From Gammaproteobacteria bacterium (GTDB taxonomy: Bacteria; Pseudomonadota; Gammaproteobacteria; Pseudomonadales; Halieaceae), in assembly GCA_030427085.1 (NCBI GenBank), contig JAUHXH010000001.1:248001-312000 (forward strand): a DNA stretch of 64,000 nt. The letters are read 5' to 3'. The position numbers and the translations under genes were made by a program. Under the pieces are notes generated by a model that made no database searches, was not told where the DNA came from, and was given only the letters and a program-made list of their open reading frames with translations. Shown piece by piece: positions 16,068 through 25,083 of the stretch. The first letter of the stretch is position 1; each line of letters starts with the position of its first letter.

Positions 16068-18017
16068 ATGTCCAAGCCTGTGCACAAGTCTGCAAGTGCC
16101 GCTCAACAGCCCCGCTGGTGGTTGTGTCTGGGCCTGTCCGGCTGTCTGGCATTTGGGCCCGCTTTGGTTGCGGCCGACGATGCCCTGGATGAAGCGGTAG
16201 AGGAGCAGGCCGAAGAGGTGGTCGAGGCCAATTTCGATCACATGATCGAAATCTTCCTGGCGGACATCGCCGAGAAGGGTATCGAGGACCAGATCGACGC
16301 CGACCTGCTGGACTCCCTGCAAAACCGCCTCGACGAAAAGGTCGAAGAGGAGGTTGCCGAACAGGTTGAGAGCAACTTCGACGCGATGCTGGAAATCTTC
16401 GTGGCCGATCTGCTGGAGAAAGGGCTGGAAGACAAACTCGAGGAAATCTTCGAGGAAGACATCGAATCCATCACCGATCGCTACATCGACGACGAGATCG
16501 AACAGGTCGTTGAGGAAAACGTTGAGGAAGCGCTGGAAGACAGTGTTGAAGACGCCGTTGAAGACATCATCGAGGATGAAGTCGAGCAGGTCGCGGAAGA
16601 GTCCGTCGAAGACGCCATCGAAGACAGTGTTGAGGAATCCGTCGAAGAAGCCATCGCTGAGGTGGTAGAGGAAAACCTCGAAGAGTTGGTTGTAGAGTCA
16701 GTGGAAGAGTCGGTGGAGGAATCCATCGCCGACTCCGTGGAAGATTCGCTGGAAGAAGCCATTGCTTCCGCGGTGGAAGAACGCATCGAGATGCAGGCGG
16801 AAATGGTGGTCGAAGAGGCCATTGCCGGCACGCTGGAAGCGGGCATCGAAGCCACGGTTGAGGACAACATTGAAGCCAGTGTTGGCGGCGGCGTAGAGGA
16901 ACAAATCACCGCGCGTGTCGAGGATCGTCTGGAAGCGGCTCTGGAAGACAAGCTCGAAGCTGACGATGTGCTGCTGCACACGGATCAATGGCTGGTGATG
17001 GCCGAGCCGGAAGTGTTCGAAACCCTCGCTTCTGAGGGCTTCGTGTTTGACGCCATCACCGAATTGCCTGGCCTTGGCTTGCAACTGGCGGAAGTGGCAG
17101 CTCCTGCCAGTTTTGACATTTCCGCCGCCCGGCAGGGCGTGATCGATGTGGTGGGTAAAGGCCGCGCCCAGGTTGACCTGAACCACATCTACACTGCGGG
17201 TGCGCCGCTGGAGTCGGTAGACTCCGGCGTGTCACCGCGCGAGGCGATCGACTTCCCCGAGGACCTGGATGAGATGCCGGTCAAAATCGGCATGATCGAC
17301 AGCGCGGTGGATACCAGCCATCCGTCCTTGAACTCTCCCCGTATTCAGGCCCGTGAATTTGCCATGGGCAAGGGCACCTCGCCCAACTTCCACGGCACTG
17401 CCATCGCCTCGATCATCGCCGCCAGTGGTGATGAGTACCGCGGTCTGGCGCCCAATGCCCAGCTGTACGCTGCCTCTGTGTTCCAGAACGACGCGCGCCA
17501 CGGCGAAATCGCCAGCACCCTGAGTCTGGTGAAAGCCCTGGACTGGCTTGTGTCTGAACAAGTGGATGTGGTCAATATCAGTTTGGCGGGCCCACCTAAC
17601 CGACTGTTGGAGACGGCCCTGAAACGCGCTGCCGAGAAAGAGCTGGTGCTACTGGCAGCGGCCGGTAACGGCGGGCCGGTGGCCAAGCCGATGTACCCGG
17701 CGGCCTACGACTCAGTGGTGGCGGTCACGGCCGTTAACACCGGCGGTCAGGTGTTCCGCCTGGCCAATCGGGGTGAATACCTCGATCTTGCTGCGCCCGG
17801 TGTGGATCTGCTGCACGCCAACGCCGGTGGCGGCTACACGGCGTCTTCGGGCACCTCATTCGCGGTACCTTTTGCCGCTACCGCTGCAGCCCGGCTGCGT
17901 TCCCTGATGCCTGGCAGTGATGCTGCTCAGGCGCTGTTTGCTTCTGCCCTGGACCTCGGTGAGCCGGGTCGCGACCCTGTATACGGTTACGGCCTGATTC
18001 GTCCCGCGGGCCCCTGA
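16068..18017 (+). CDS. Secreted subtilisin-like (S8) protease with a long acidic repeat region
   Basis: This 649-residue protein starts at ATG 16068-16070 with GGGGGAAG upstream; an in-frame TTG nine codons earlier is less likely. A signal peptide covers about residues 1-36. Residues 37-300 are extremely acidic and repetitive: a duplicated block near 54-76 and 103-125 sharing NFD, EIF, AD, EKG and ED, then many short SVEE/DSVED-like units, probably helical. After a linker, a subtilase domain spans about 400-645 with Asp411 (MIDSAVD), His442 (FHGTA), Asn534 (AAGNGG) and Ser597 (SSGTSFAVP). The triad is complete. The acidic region could act as a propeptide, a calcium binder or a surface spacer. 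It is divergent from the sigma/anti-sigma genes. Confidence 0.88.
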   Translation: MSKPVHKSASAAQQPRWWLCLGLSGCLAFGPALVAADDALDEAVEEQAEEVVEANFDHMIEIFLADIAEKGIEDQIDADLLDSLQNRLDEKVEEEVAEQVESNFDAMLEIFVADLLEKGLEDKLEEIFEEDIESITDRYIDDEIEQVVEENVEEALEDSVEDAVEDIIEDEVEQVAEESVEDAIEDSVEESVEEAIAEVVEENLEELVVESVEESVEESIADSVEDSLEEAIASAVEERIEMQAEMVVEEAIAGTLEAGIEATVEDNIEASVGGGVEEQITARVEDRLEAALEDKLEADDVLLHTDQWLVMAEPEVFETLASEGFVFDAITELPGLGLQLAEVAAPASFDISAARQGVIDVVGKGRAQVDLNHIYTAGAPLESVDSGVSPREAIDFPEDLDEMPVKIGMIDSAVDTSHPSLNSPRIQAREFAMGKGTSPNFHGTAIASIIAASGDEYRGLAPNAQLYAASVFQNDARHGEIASTLSLVKALDWLVSEQVDVVNISLAGPPNRLLETALKRAAEKELVLLAAAGNGGPVAKPMYPAAYDSVVAVTAVNTGGQVFRLANRGEYLDLAAPGVDLLHANAGGGYTASSGTSFAVPFAATAAARLRSLMPGSDAAQALFASALDLGEPGRDPVYGYGLIRPAGP

Positions 18018-18023
18018 GTCATC

Positions 18024-18045
18024 TGGCCAGCCAGCCGGCTGGCCA
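18024..18045. terminator. Hairpin between convergent genes
   Basis: TGGCCAGCC (18024-18032) pairs perfectly with GGCTGGCCA (18037-18045) around a 4-nt loop, 7 nt after the subtilase stop. There is no T-run on either side, so intrinsic termination is uncertain. Confidence 0.4.
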
Positions 18046-18082
18046 CACACCGCCTCCAGAATCCATCTTCAGAATTGCTGAA

Positions 18083-19018
18083 TTACCAGCTATAGCTGAG
18101 CTGCGTGCCGTAGACCTCGCGGTCGTATTCGGCGCGCGGCAAGTTGGAGTCGTAGTCTGAGTAACCGGCGTAAATCACCCACTCAAAATTTTTGGTCAGC
18201 GGGATTTCCAGCTCCGCTCCCCAGCGATGGCGATCATCAGCCCGTTTTTCATTGATGGTGGGCTCGATCCCGGTGTAATCCCGATCCTCAAAGCGCCAGG
18301 CCAGCTCCAGGCTGGACAGGCGGCCCGCGATCGACAGGCGCCGCACATAACGCAATTTCAGGCTGGAGGCCCGGTAACTGAACTGGGCGGCAACGGCATC
18401 TTCCTGCTTGTAGCGGTAGCCAAAATTGAAGTAGCTGCGCAGCCCGCGCTGGAAGTAATACAGATCCCCTTCGGCACTGTGGGCCGTGGCGTTACGCTGG
18501 GGACGGTTTTCGATGGTTTTATCGATGTAGACGTAGGCGCCACGTGCATACCACTTCTTGCCCATGAATCCGGAGATATAGGGCGAGGCGCGGAACTGTT
18601 CAAGGAAGCTGCGCCCATCCAGGCGCGCGCGAATGTAGTAGGCGTAAGCCCCAGTGGTAACAGCATCCAGATCCCAGGACAAATCGGCGCCCAGCAGATG
18701 GGTTTGCCGATTGACCTCGGAAAACTCCTGGTACCAGTTTTGGCTGAAGTCGTAGCTCAGGTTGAGCTCGGCGCTTTCCGACAGGGGTTTTTCTACCGCC
18801 AGTTCCAGTTCGGCCAGCCAGGCATAATCGCTCTCGTTACTGGAGGCGTCCAGTTCGTCAATCGAGACATTGCTGTCGTATTCGTAGCCCGCACCTAATT
18901 CGGCACTGAAGGTGGCGTCTGGCAGGGATTCGCCCTCGTTGGCAGTGGCGCCAAGGCTCAGGGGCAGCAGTAGCGCAGTGACTGCGCGGCAGGGCTGTCG
19001 TTTGGAGGTGTTGTTCAT
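18083..19018 (-). CDS. Outer-membrane beta-barrel protein
   Basis: This 311-residue protein has a signal peptide (about 1-26). Many alternating aromatic and polar strands follow, ending in the aromatic C-terminus TQLSYSW, typical of outer-membrane barrels. Strand-like blocks include AELGAGYEYDSNVSIDE, YSYDF-type segments and SYFNFGYRYK. It resembles the barrel part of surface-lipoprotein-assembly-modifier (DUF560-like) proteins, but no periplasmic TPR domain is present. It is convergent with the acidic-repeat subtilase gene, 65 nt away. A joint role at the cell surface is possible but not shown. Confidence 0.75.
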   Translation of the reverse strand: MNNTSKRQPCRAVTALLLPLSLGATANEGESLPDATFSAELGAGYEYDSNVSIDELDASSNESDYAWLAELELAVEKPLSESAELNLSYDFSQNWYQEFSEVNRQTHLLGADLSWDLDAVTTGAYAYYIRARLDGRSFLEQFRASPYISGFMGKKWYARGAYVYIDKTIENRPQRNATAHSAEGDLYYFQRGLRSYFNFGYRYKQEDAVAAQFSYRASSLKLRYVRRLSIAGRLSSLELAWRFEDRDYTGIEPTINEKRADDRHRWGAELEIPLTKNFEWVIYAGYSDYDSNLPRAEYDREVYGTQLSYSW

Positions 19019-19185
19019 GGCGGCGCCAGAGTAGCGGAGAGGGTGTTTGGGTACAAGTGAAATAGCCCGACTGGCAAGTGCAAAAGATCAATTTCGGCAT
19101 TCGTTTACAAAGCGCCCCTTACAGGCACACAACGGGTCTATGCTTGAGAGCAGTTAAGCTCATTAATTGTTCCCGGAGAATCGTG

Positions 19186-19692
19186 ATGAAAAAGTTGTTC
19201 TGTCTGATCTGCTGTTTGCTGGTATCCCCGGCGTGGGCCACCGAGCCCCTGCAACTGGCGCGTGCGGATGCCACTAGTCAGGCGATGGATTTTGCCCAGG
19301 GCCTGGTGCCTGCGCTTACCGAGTCACTCGGGGTTAGCGAGACGCAGGCCAGTGGCGGCCTGGGTTCCCTGTTTGGCCTGGCCAAGGACAATCTTGGCAA
19401 AGAGGACTTTGCGTCCCTGGCGGAACTAGTTCCGGACATGGACCAGTTATTGAAGGCTGCGCCAGCCTTGTCGGGCGACAGCAGCGATGCGCTGGGTAGT
19501 CTGATGGGTGATAAGGCCAAGGCACTCACGGGCGCCAAGGCAGTGTACGACCAGTTTTCTGAGCTGGGCCTGGGCACCGAACATATCGCCAAGTACGCCG
19601 AGATCGTCCAGGGCTATCTGCAGTCAGAAGGCGGGCAGTCTGCCGTGGACTTGTTCCAGCAAGGTGTGGGAAGCCTGCTTTCCGGTGGCTAA
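19186..19692 (+). CDS. Secreted DUF2780-like protein
   Basis: This 168-residue protein starts at ATG 19186-19188 with CGGAG upstream. The signal peptide MKKLFCLICCLLVSPAWA is probably cleaved after residue 18. The mature part is helical and rich in Gly, Ala, Leu and Ser, with GGLGSLFGLAKDNLG, VPDMDQLLKAAP, and a C-terminal FQQGVGSLLSGG. That pattern resembles DUF2780 (VcgC/VcgE-type) proteins, whose function is unknown. It is divergent from the beta-barrel gene and convergent with a membrane-protein gene. A small GGGGCGC/GCGCCCC hairpin lies at 19700-19714, just after its stop. Confidence 0.7.
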   Translation: MKKLFCLICCLLVSPAWATEPLQLARADATSQAMDFAQGLVPALTESLGVSETQASGGLGSLFGLAKDNLGKEDFASLAELVPDMDQLLKAAPALSGDSSDALGSLMGDKAKALTGAKAVYDQFSELGLGTEHIAKYAEIVQGYLQSEGGQSAVDLFQQGVGSLLSGG

Positions 19693-19699
19693 TTCGCGG

Positions 19700-19714
19700 G
19701 GGGCGCAGCGCCCC
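19700..19714. terminator. Short GC hairpin after the DUF2780-like gene
   Basis: GGGGCGC (19700-19706) and GCGCCCC (19708-19714) form a tight inverted repeat between convergent stops. No T-run follows on the plus strand. Termination is possible but weakly supported. Confidence 0.3.
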
Positions 19715-19737
19715 AACACAAAGCCTTATACCGCGTT

Positions 19738-20490
19738 TTACTCGGTACCGTAGATGTTGCGGTAGGCGCAGTACATGCTGCAAAACACCACGGGGAACAG
19801 TACGAGTAGCCCAAGCCCCAGCGGGATAATGGCGATCATGGACAGGAGTACGAACACGATGGCATAGAGGCTGAAGGGCAGAATGTTGGCCCAGCAGCCG
19901 AGCAGGGAAATTTTAAAGGACTCTATGACCCCCAGTTCGGGGTTCAGTGCCAGTAGCGTCGGCACGAAGTAGTAGGCCATCAACAGCGGCACCATGATCA
20001 ACAAGGTGACAAGAAGCATCACCGCTAAACCCAGCAGGGAAAAGGCTGCCAGAGTCGGTTGAGAGTCCGCTGAGAGGCCCATTACCAGCGCCAGGATGAA
20101 CATCGGAACCATCAGGGCGAAGGTGAGTAGCAAGTACAGTGCGCCCGCACCCACCAGTTTTTTGGTGTTGTGGCTAAAGCCCTTGAACAGGTGATTAAGG
20201 GTAAGCCCATTACCCTGTGCCGCATCCCGGCAGCCCATCATGATCCCGGCGATGAACACCGGTGACAGCACGGTGGCAAGTAACGACACCAACGGCAGGG
20301 CGCCGAGCATCATCATAATGAGCATAAAGACGAGGGTGATGCCCACCCAAAGCCAGGCATCCTTCAGGAAGAGTGTGAATCCCGATTTGATCCAGTTCCA
20401 GCCGTCGCCGAGGGCCGCACGACGCGGCCGATCAAAGTAGGGGTTGCGCTGTGTGGATTCTGCTGCGCCCGTTACTCCGTTCTCTTCCAT
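19738..20490 (-). CDS. BPSS1780-like integral membrane protein
   Basis: This 250-residue protein has a soluble N-terminus of about 28 residues with an RRAALGDGWNWIKSGFTLF block, then about five or six membrane spans. The DGWNWI...LF opening and the late LLALNPELGVIESFKISL segment match uncharacterised proteins annotated as the BPSS1780 family. No catalytic motif is seen. ATG at 20488-20490 has AAGGAAGG upstream. It shares its strand with the ICMT-like gene upstream, 52 nt away. Function is unknown. Confidence 0.72.
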   Translation of the reverse strand: MEENGVTGAAESTQRNPYFDRPRRAALGDGWNWIKSGFTLFLKDAWLWVGITLVFMLIMMMLGALPLVSLLATVLSPVFIAGIMMGCRDAAQGNGLTLNHLFKGFSHNTKKLVGAGALYLLLTFALMVPMFILALVMGLSADSQPTLAAFSLLGLAVMLLVTLLIMVPLLMAYYFVPTLLALNPELGVIESFKISLLGCWANILPFSLYAIVFVLLSMIAIIPLGLGLLVLFPVVFCSMYCAYRNIYGTE

Positions 20491-20542
20491 GCCAGTCCTT
20501 CCTTTCTGTTAGCGTTGCGACCATCGCAGCATACCGGCTGGG

Positions 20543-21796
20543 TCACGTATAGAACAATGCCCCGGGTTTGAAGCGCAATGCGGGTATCCACTGGCCCAAC
20601 TTCCGGAACCAGCCGTGTTCTTCAATGTACTGGGCGTAGGCGATGTAATCCGGGTCGCGCGACAGGTGCCGCTCCTCGGTACGGGCCCGTAGCAGGTAGA
20701 TAACATTTACGCCGAGCAACAGCAGACAGTGGCGCAGGGATTCCTCCACGCTGACCGACACCATGAAGGGCATGGAAATTAACCAGTAACTCAGGTTTTT
20801 GGCGATGTAGGCAGGATGCTTGCAGTAGCGGTAGAGACCGTTGGTCAAAATGCCGCGGTGGGTCAGGTTGGAGAAGCGCAGGCCAAAGGAGACCGACGCA
20901 AACACAAACGCGAGATTGCACGCCAGGATGAGACAACCCCAGGTCACATAAATCACGTCGTATTCCCACCACCACGAGCCCCACCCGCGGCCAGGGTGAT
21001 AGGCCAGATACTGGGCCGAAATCAGGGACCAGAAGGGTTGGTAGCAGATAATGGCCACAAACCAGCCCAGGAAGGTGGGCTCGGTGCTGCGAATATGGCT
21101 GTCGGTCAGCTTGAGTGTGAAGGCATAGCCGACGGTGATAATCAGCAAGTCCACGAAAAACACGGCGCCAAACAGGAAGTCGTAGAAGACCTGGAAGCTA
21201 CTGAAGAGGGTGTCGTAGTTGTAGCTGCGCAGAAACGCCACTTTGTCGATGAGGTAGATGAACATCAGCGGCAGGAAGAAAAACTTCACCAGCCAGCCGA
21301 GCAGGAACTGGCCAATAACGCCGCGATCAACCCCCGATCGAAATGCCAGTGCCCGGCCGAAGTGCCAGTAGCCATCTTCCGGCTCCGGGTGGTAACGATC
21401 TACCACAATAAAATAGGCCGGTAGGAAGGCAACGAACCACGGGGCCAGGGTGAGCAAGAAGTCGTAGTAACGATCATAGAAGCTGCCGCGGTACTCCGGC
21501 AGCATCCAGTACAATCCAAGCGCCAGTCCGCACACGCCGACAAGCCCCAGTATTTTGTATCCCAGGCGGACCGCGTCGACGGTATTACGCGCCGTTGTCC
21601 ACTCCCGCCAGCGGCGGTAGTACCAACATTCCAGCAGGGCTACCGGCAGCAGATAGCTGGCCAGAAGCAGCAATGTGGCACCCATGGGGCCGATATGCTG
21701 GCCGCTTAAGGTAATGCCCATCAGGCCCAGGACACACGCAGCCACGCCCGCCAGGTTGATGTACATATTGGTGGCGGATTGCGGTGGACGCTTCAT
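20543..21796 (-). CDS. Polytopic membrane protein with a C-terminal isoprenylcysteine-methyltransferase-like domain
   Basis: This 417-residue protein has about nine or ten membrane spans. Its C-terminal third carries the block GILTNGLYRYCKHPAYIAKNL (about residues 320-340), the signature of ICMT/PEMT-type membrane methyltransferases that bind S-adenosylmethionine. The N-terminal two thirds have no clear match and hold charged loops such as RYHPEPEDGYWHFG. A lipid or small hydrophobic molecule is a plausible methyl acceptor, but the substrate is unknown. It lies between the TonB-dependent receptor and the BPSS1780-like gene on the minus strand. Confidence 0.75.
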   Translation of the reverse strand: MKRPPQSATNMYINLAGVAACVLGLMGITLSGQHIGPMGATLLLLASYLLPVALLECWYYRRWREWTTARNTVDAVRLGYKILGLVGVCGLALGLYWMLPEYRGSFYDRYYDFLLTLAPWFVAFLPAYFIVVDRYHPEPEDGYWHFGRALAFRSGVDRGVIGQFLLGWLVKFFFLPLMFIYLIDKVAFLRSYNYDTLFSSFQVFYDFLFGAVFFVDLLIITVGYAFTLKLTDSHIRSTEPTFLGWFVAIICYQPFWSLISAQYLAYHPGRGWGSWWWEYDVIYVTWGCLILACNLAFVFASVSFGLRFSNLTHRGILTNGLYRYCKHPAYIAKNLSYWLISMPFMVSVSVEESLRHCLLLLGVNVIYLLRARTEERHLSRDPDYIAYAQYIEEHGWFRKLGQWIPALRFKPGALFYT

Positions 21797-21837
21797 GGTG
21801 GATAGGGGCCCCCGGGGGCGACAACAGGTGAATGCAA

Positions 21838-21860
21838 ACCCGGCCCCTGAAGGGCCGGGT
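21838..21860 (-). terminator. Hairpin after the TonB-dependent receptor gene
   Basis: ACCCGGCCC (21838-21846) pairs with GGGCCGGGT (21852-21860) around a 5-nt loop, 9 nt after the receptor stop. On the minus strand TTTGCATT follows, a weak U-tract. Confidence 0.55.
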
Positions 21861-21869
21861 CGATAAGGC

Positions 21870-24329
21870 TTAGAAGTGCCAGCGCACGTTCAGGCCAAGA
21901 CTTCGGGGTTTATTGATGGACAAGCGTTGGCGCGTACCCCAACGGTTGTTGTAGAACTGCTGTGCAACTTCATCCGTGGCGTTGTCCAGATAGAGTGTGG
22001 CACTCCAGCCCTCGGCTTCCAGCCCTGCGCGCAGATTGAAGATATCGTAGGCGTCCTGCACGGTTGGGCCCTGGGTAAATACAATGGACTCGGTACCGTC
22101 GAGGGAGTTAACCGATTCACCCACGTGGGAGTAGTCCATGCGGATAAAGGGTTCAGCGCCAAACAGGGTGTCCGAGAAGGTGTACTGCACGGCCAGGCTG
22201 CCCTTGATTTCGGGGGTGATGGGCAGGTCGGTACCGGCTTCCACGAAAGCCACGACGATATCGTCTTCACCGAGGATCGTGTTGTCCTCGGCGATTTCCG
22301 AGTTAAGCAGGGCAATGTTCGCATTGATTTCCCAGCCCGGTGCCGGCAACCAGGCCAGCTCTGCCTCGAAGCCGTCGATCTCTGCCTCGGAGAAGTTCAC
22401 GATACCGAGGGTAAAGACGGTCGGGTCATTGACCTGGATCTGCATGTCCTCCCAGATCATGTGGTAGAACACGGCGTTAAACTGCAGGGTGTTCTCCATC
22501 CAGGCGCTTTTGAAGCCCAGCTCGTAGTTTTTCACCAGGTCCGGGTCATAGGATCGCGGCAGGATGGAAGACGCTCGAATCGCGTTACCGCCGCCAATAC
22601 GGAAGCCCTCGGAGTAGGTGCCATAGACCAGTTTGTCCTCGTCCAGACGGTAGGTCACATTGAGTTTGGGGATGAAGTCCGAATCACCCGCAGTGGCGCT
22701 CTCGTTGGTGCTCAAGTAATCGAGCATCTCGTCGGGCTTATCGCCCAGCAGTAACGCACCGAGTTGAATAGTGCGATCCTGCTCGTAGTCGAACCAGCGG
22801 CCGCCGGCGGTGATACTCAGATCGTCGGTGGCCTCGAACGTGATTTCACCAAATAGGGCGGTTTGCTCCAGTTCAGTGTCGTAAACCCCGAAAAACCAGT
22901 TGTTACTGCGCTGGTTGTGGAAGGTCTCGAAATTGGGGTTGTAGTAGGGCGAATTGGCCAGGTAGTTCAGCGCGTAGTAGCCCAGGTTGGCGTAGTAGTC
23001 GGTATTCGTGAAACCTCTCACGTCTGAGCGCAGAGACACGTCCGATTCGGATTTGTTGTAGAAAAATCCGATCACGCCCGACCAGCGACTGGTGGAGTCA
23101 GCAGGCGTTGCCAGACGGCCTTCCAGGGTCCAGCGTTTATCTTGTTGCTCGCTGTGGGCGAAGGCGCGCGGTGCACCGCTAAAGTCGTACAGGTTGCTTT
23201 CGTAGTACCCGCTGAGGCCCGTGGGGTCATATTTCTGGTCGAAGTCGTGCAGGTAGTCCGTGGCGTCGGCGTCGTAGCTGTGATCCCGATCGAAGTAGCT
23301 GGCGGTGAGAACTGCGTCGGCAAAATCCAGCTTGCCCTCCAGGGTGAGGCTGAACTGGTACCACTCGTCGGCGCTGTTTTCATCCTCGAAGCGCACCTGT
23401 TCCCGTTCGCCTACGAACAGGTTGGTGTCGCCGAAACCGTCTGAGTCGGTTTTTTGCAGGATGCCGGCGATATCCACCGTCCAGTCTTCATTGATGTCCC
23501 AGCGCAAGGCCGCGCGGCCGCCAGAGTAACTGCTGCTGTTGACGTCATCCGCCACCCGGTTGCTGTTGTCGAAGCGCGGCACCACCGGCAGGCCTGCCGC
23601 CGGGCGATATTCGGCGAAGCGGTCGGGCTGGCTTTCACCGAGCACGTTGTCGATGTAGCCGGCTTCTTCGCCGGTGAAACCCACCAGGCGCAGGGCCATG
23701 CGATCCTGCAGCAGGGGGATATTGATCATGCCGCTGACTTCGCGGTCGAAATCGTCGCTGTCCGCTACCGCAGCGATATCGCCTTCAACCCAGCCGTAGA
23801 GCTCGGTGGTATCGGGTTTGTTGGTGATGATGCGCAGGGTGCCGGACTGGGACGCCGCGCCGAACAGGGAGCCCTGGGGGCCGCTAAGCGCCTCCACCCG
23901 TTGGATATCGATCAGTCGCGGGTCCGGATTCACACCGGCGGAGGTAATGGGCTGCTCGTCCAGATACACACCGGCGGACGGGTTGGTGCCAAACTGGATA
24001 CCGGATGCCGCCACACCGCGGAAGATCACCGAAGTACCGCCCGGCTCGCGGCGTGCGAAAGACAGGCTGGGAATCTTGGCGGCGTAGTCGTCCAGGCCAA
24101 CAAAGCCCTGGCGGTCGATGTCGTCGGTGGTCAGCGCGGTAATGGCCTGGGGTACGTCCTGCAGGCTGGCAGCGCGTTTGGTGGCCGTGACTATCACTTC
24201 CTCCAGCGCGTTGCCCTGGGCTGCAACACCCTGAGCACCTCCTACTGCTGCGGCTGAAACCAGCAGCGCCATGGACTTGGGCCGAGAGGGGAAATCCGGT
24301 GCTGCGTGAGGCGGTTGTTTGTACGGCAT
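21870..24329 (-). CDS. TonB-dependent outer-membrane receptor
   Basis: This 819-residue protein starts at ATG 24327-24329 with GAAGGAAGG 5 nt upstream. A long signal region covers about 1-38. The TonB box EEVIVTATKR follows near residue 43. The plug domain (about 50-165) contains VPQAITALT and FRGVAASGIQFGT, and the barrel runs to the aromatic end NVRWHF. Such receptors take up siderophores, vitamins, oligosaccharides or other large nutrients with energy from TonB-ExbB-ExbD. Wording such as GDIAAVADSDDF and the absence of linked iron or B12 genes give no clear substrate. It resembles receptors common in sphingomonads and marine Gammaproteobacteria that take up complex organic molecules. Confidence 0.93.
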   Translation of the reverse strand: MPYKQPPHAAPDFPSRPKSMALLVSAAAVGGAQGVAAQGNALEEVIVTATKRAASLQDVPQAITALTTDDIDRQGFVGLDDYAAKIPSLSFARREPGGTSVIFRGVAASGIQFGTNPSAGVYLDEQPITSAGVNPDPRLIDIQRVEALSGPQGSLFGAASQSGTLRIITNKPDTTELYGWVEGDIAAVADSDDFDREVSGMINIPLLQDRMALRLVGFTGEEAGYIDNVLGESQPDRFAEYRPAAGLPVVPRFDNSNRVADDVNSSSYSGGRAALRWDINEDWTVDIAGILQKTDSDGFGDTNLFVGEREQVRFEDENSADEWYQFSLTLEGKLDFADAVLTASYFDRDHSYDADATDYLHDFDQKYDPTGLSGYYESNLYDFSGAPRAFAHSEQQDKRWTLEGRLATPADSTSRWSGVIGFFYNKSESDVSLRSDVRGFTNTDYYANLGYYALNYLANSPYYNPNFETFHNQRSNNWFFGVYDTELEQTALFGEITFEATDDLSITAGGRWFDYEQDRTIQLGALLLGDKPDEMLDYLSTNESATAGDSDFIPKLNVTYRLDEDKLVYGTYSEGFRIGGGNAIRASSILPRSYDPDLVKNYELGFKSAWMENTLQFNAVFYHMIWEDMQIQVNDPTVFTLGIVNFSEAEIDGFEAELAWLPAPGWEINANIALLNSEIAEDNTILGEDDIVVAFVEAGTDLPITPEIKGSLAVQYTFSDTLFGAEPFIRMDYSHVGESVNSLDGTESIVFTQGPTVQDAYDIFNLRAGLEAEGWSATLYLDNATDEVAQQFYNNRWGTRQRLSINKPRSLGLNVRWHF

Positions 24330-24420
24330 GCATGCCTTCCTTCTGGAGGTGGGTGGTTCCCAGCGGGGAATCGTAAATCAAGGTGGCCAGAATGCCAATA
24401 AACCTTTGCATTGAGGATTT

Positions 24421-25083
24421 ATGCAGCAGGCGACCTCGTGCCGATTGACGAGAACCCTCCGCCCGCCTATGGTGCGCCAGTTCATTCACATCAGGACCAA
24501 AACGCAGATGGATATCGGGGTAGCGCAGCGCGATCTGGGTGCATACGACGTGAATGCTTTGCGTGAGCGCGTCTTGTCGCTGGATGAGGCCATCTGGCTG
24601 GACAACGATTTCCGGCAACAGCAATACGATGTACACCGTTATACCCACTCGGTGGTGATGGTGTTCACCGATGGTAGCGGCTGGCCAAACCTTGAGGTTC
24701 GGCGTGAAAACGGCTGGGACCACCTGGCAGACCTTGCGGTGCCGCTGATGCACCGAATCATTGAGGAGCACTACGCTCCCGGAGGGAGCATCATCCGCGC
24801 CATGGCCGCGCGCCTGCAACCGGGCGGCCTGATTACCCCCCACCGGGACAAACACCCCTCGTTCCACTACGGCCACCGCATTCACCTGCCGTTGGAGACC
24901 AATCCGCGCGTAAGGTTTACCATCGAGGGGCGGCCTTACGCTTTTGAAGTGGGTCACGCCTACGAGATCAACAACCAGAAGCAGCACAGCGTGATGAACA
25001 AGGGCGACCGCGCCCGCATTCATTTCATTTTCGACTACGTCCCACCTACGCATCTTGGCCAGTCACCGGAGCCCAGCGCTTGA
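24421..25083 (+). CDS. Aspartyl/asparaginyl beta-hydroxylase-like protein
   Basis: This protein of up to 220 residues belongs to the 2-oxoglutarate-dependent aspartyl/asparaginyl hydroxylase fold. Likely iron ligands are His141 (TPHRDKH, also Asp143) and His189 (KQHSV), with HRIHLPL near 152-158 typical of the family. The RARIHFIFDYVP end is the usual last strand. ATG 24421 has GAGG upstream; the later ATG codons at 24469 and 24508 are alternatives, and the first 30 residues look unconserved. It would hydroxylate a protein or small-molecule residue in the cytosol. Its TGA overlaps a TTG start of the propeller gene. Confidence 0.82.
   Translation: MQQATSCRLTRTLRPPMVRQFIHIRTKTQMDIGVAQRDLGAYDVNALRERVLSLDEAIWLDNDFRQQQYDVHRYTHSVVMVFTDGSGWPNLEVRRENGWDHLADLAVPLMHRIIEEHYAPGGSIIRAMAARLQPGGLITPHRDKHPSFHYGHRIHLPLETNPRVRFTIEGRPYAFEVGHAYEINNQKQHSVMNKGDRARIHFIFDYVPPTHLGQSPEPSA

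Noticed and set aside
16481-16981. Serine-rich minus-strand frame of 166 codons
   Set aside because: Its serine and threonine repeats are the mirror of the GAA/GTT-rich codons of the acidic subtilase repeats.
24330-24420. Possible cobalamin or other riboswitch ahead of the TonB-dependent receptor
   Set aside because: The 91-bp gap to the divergent gene is too short and shows no B12-box or similar conserved core.
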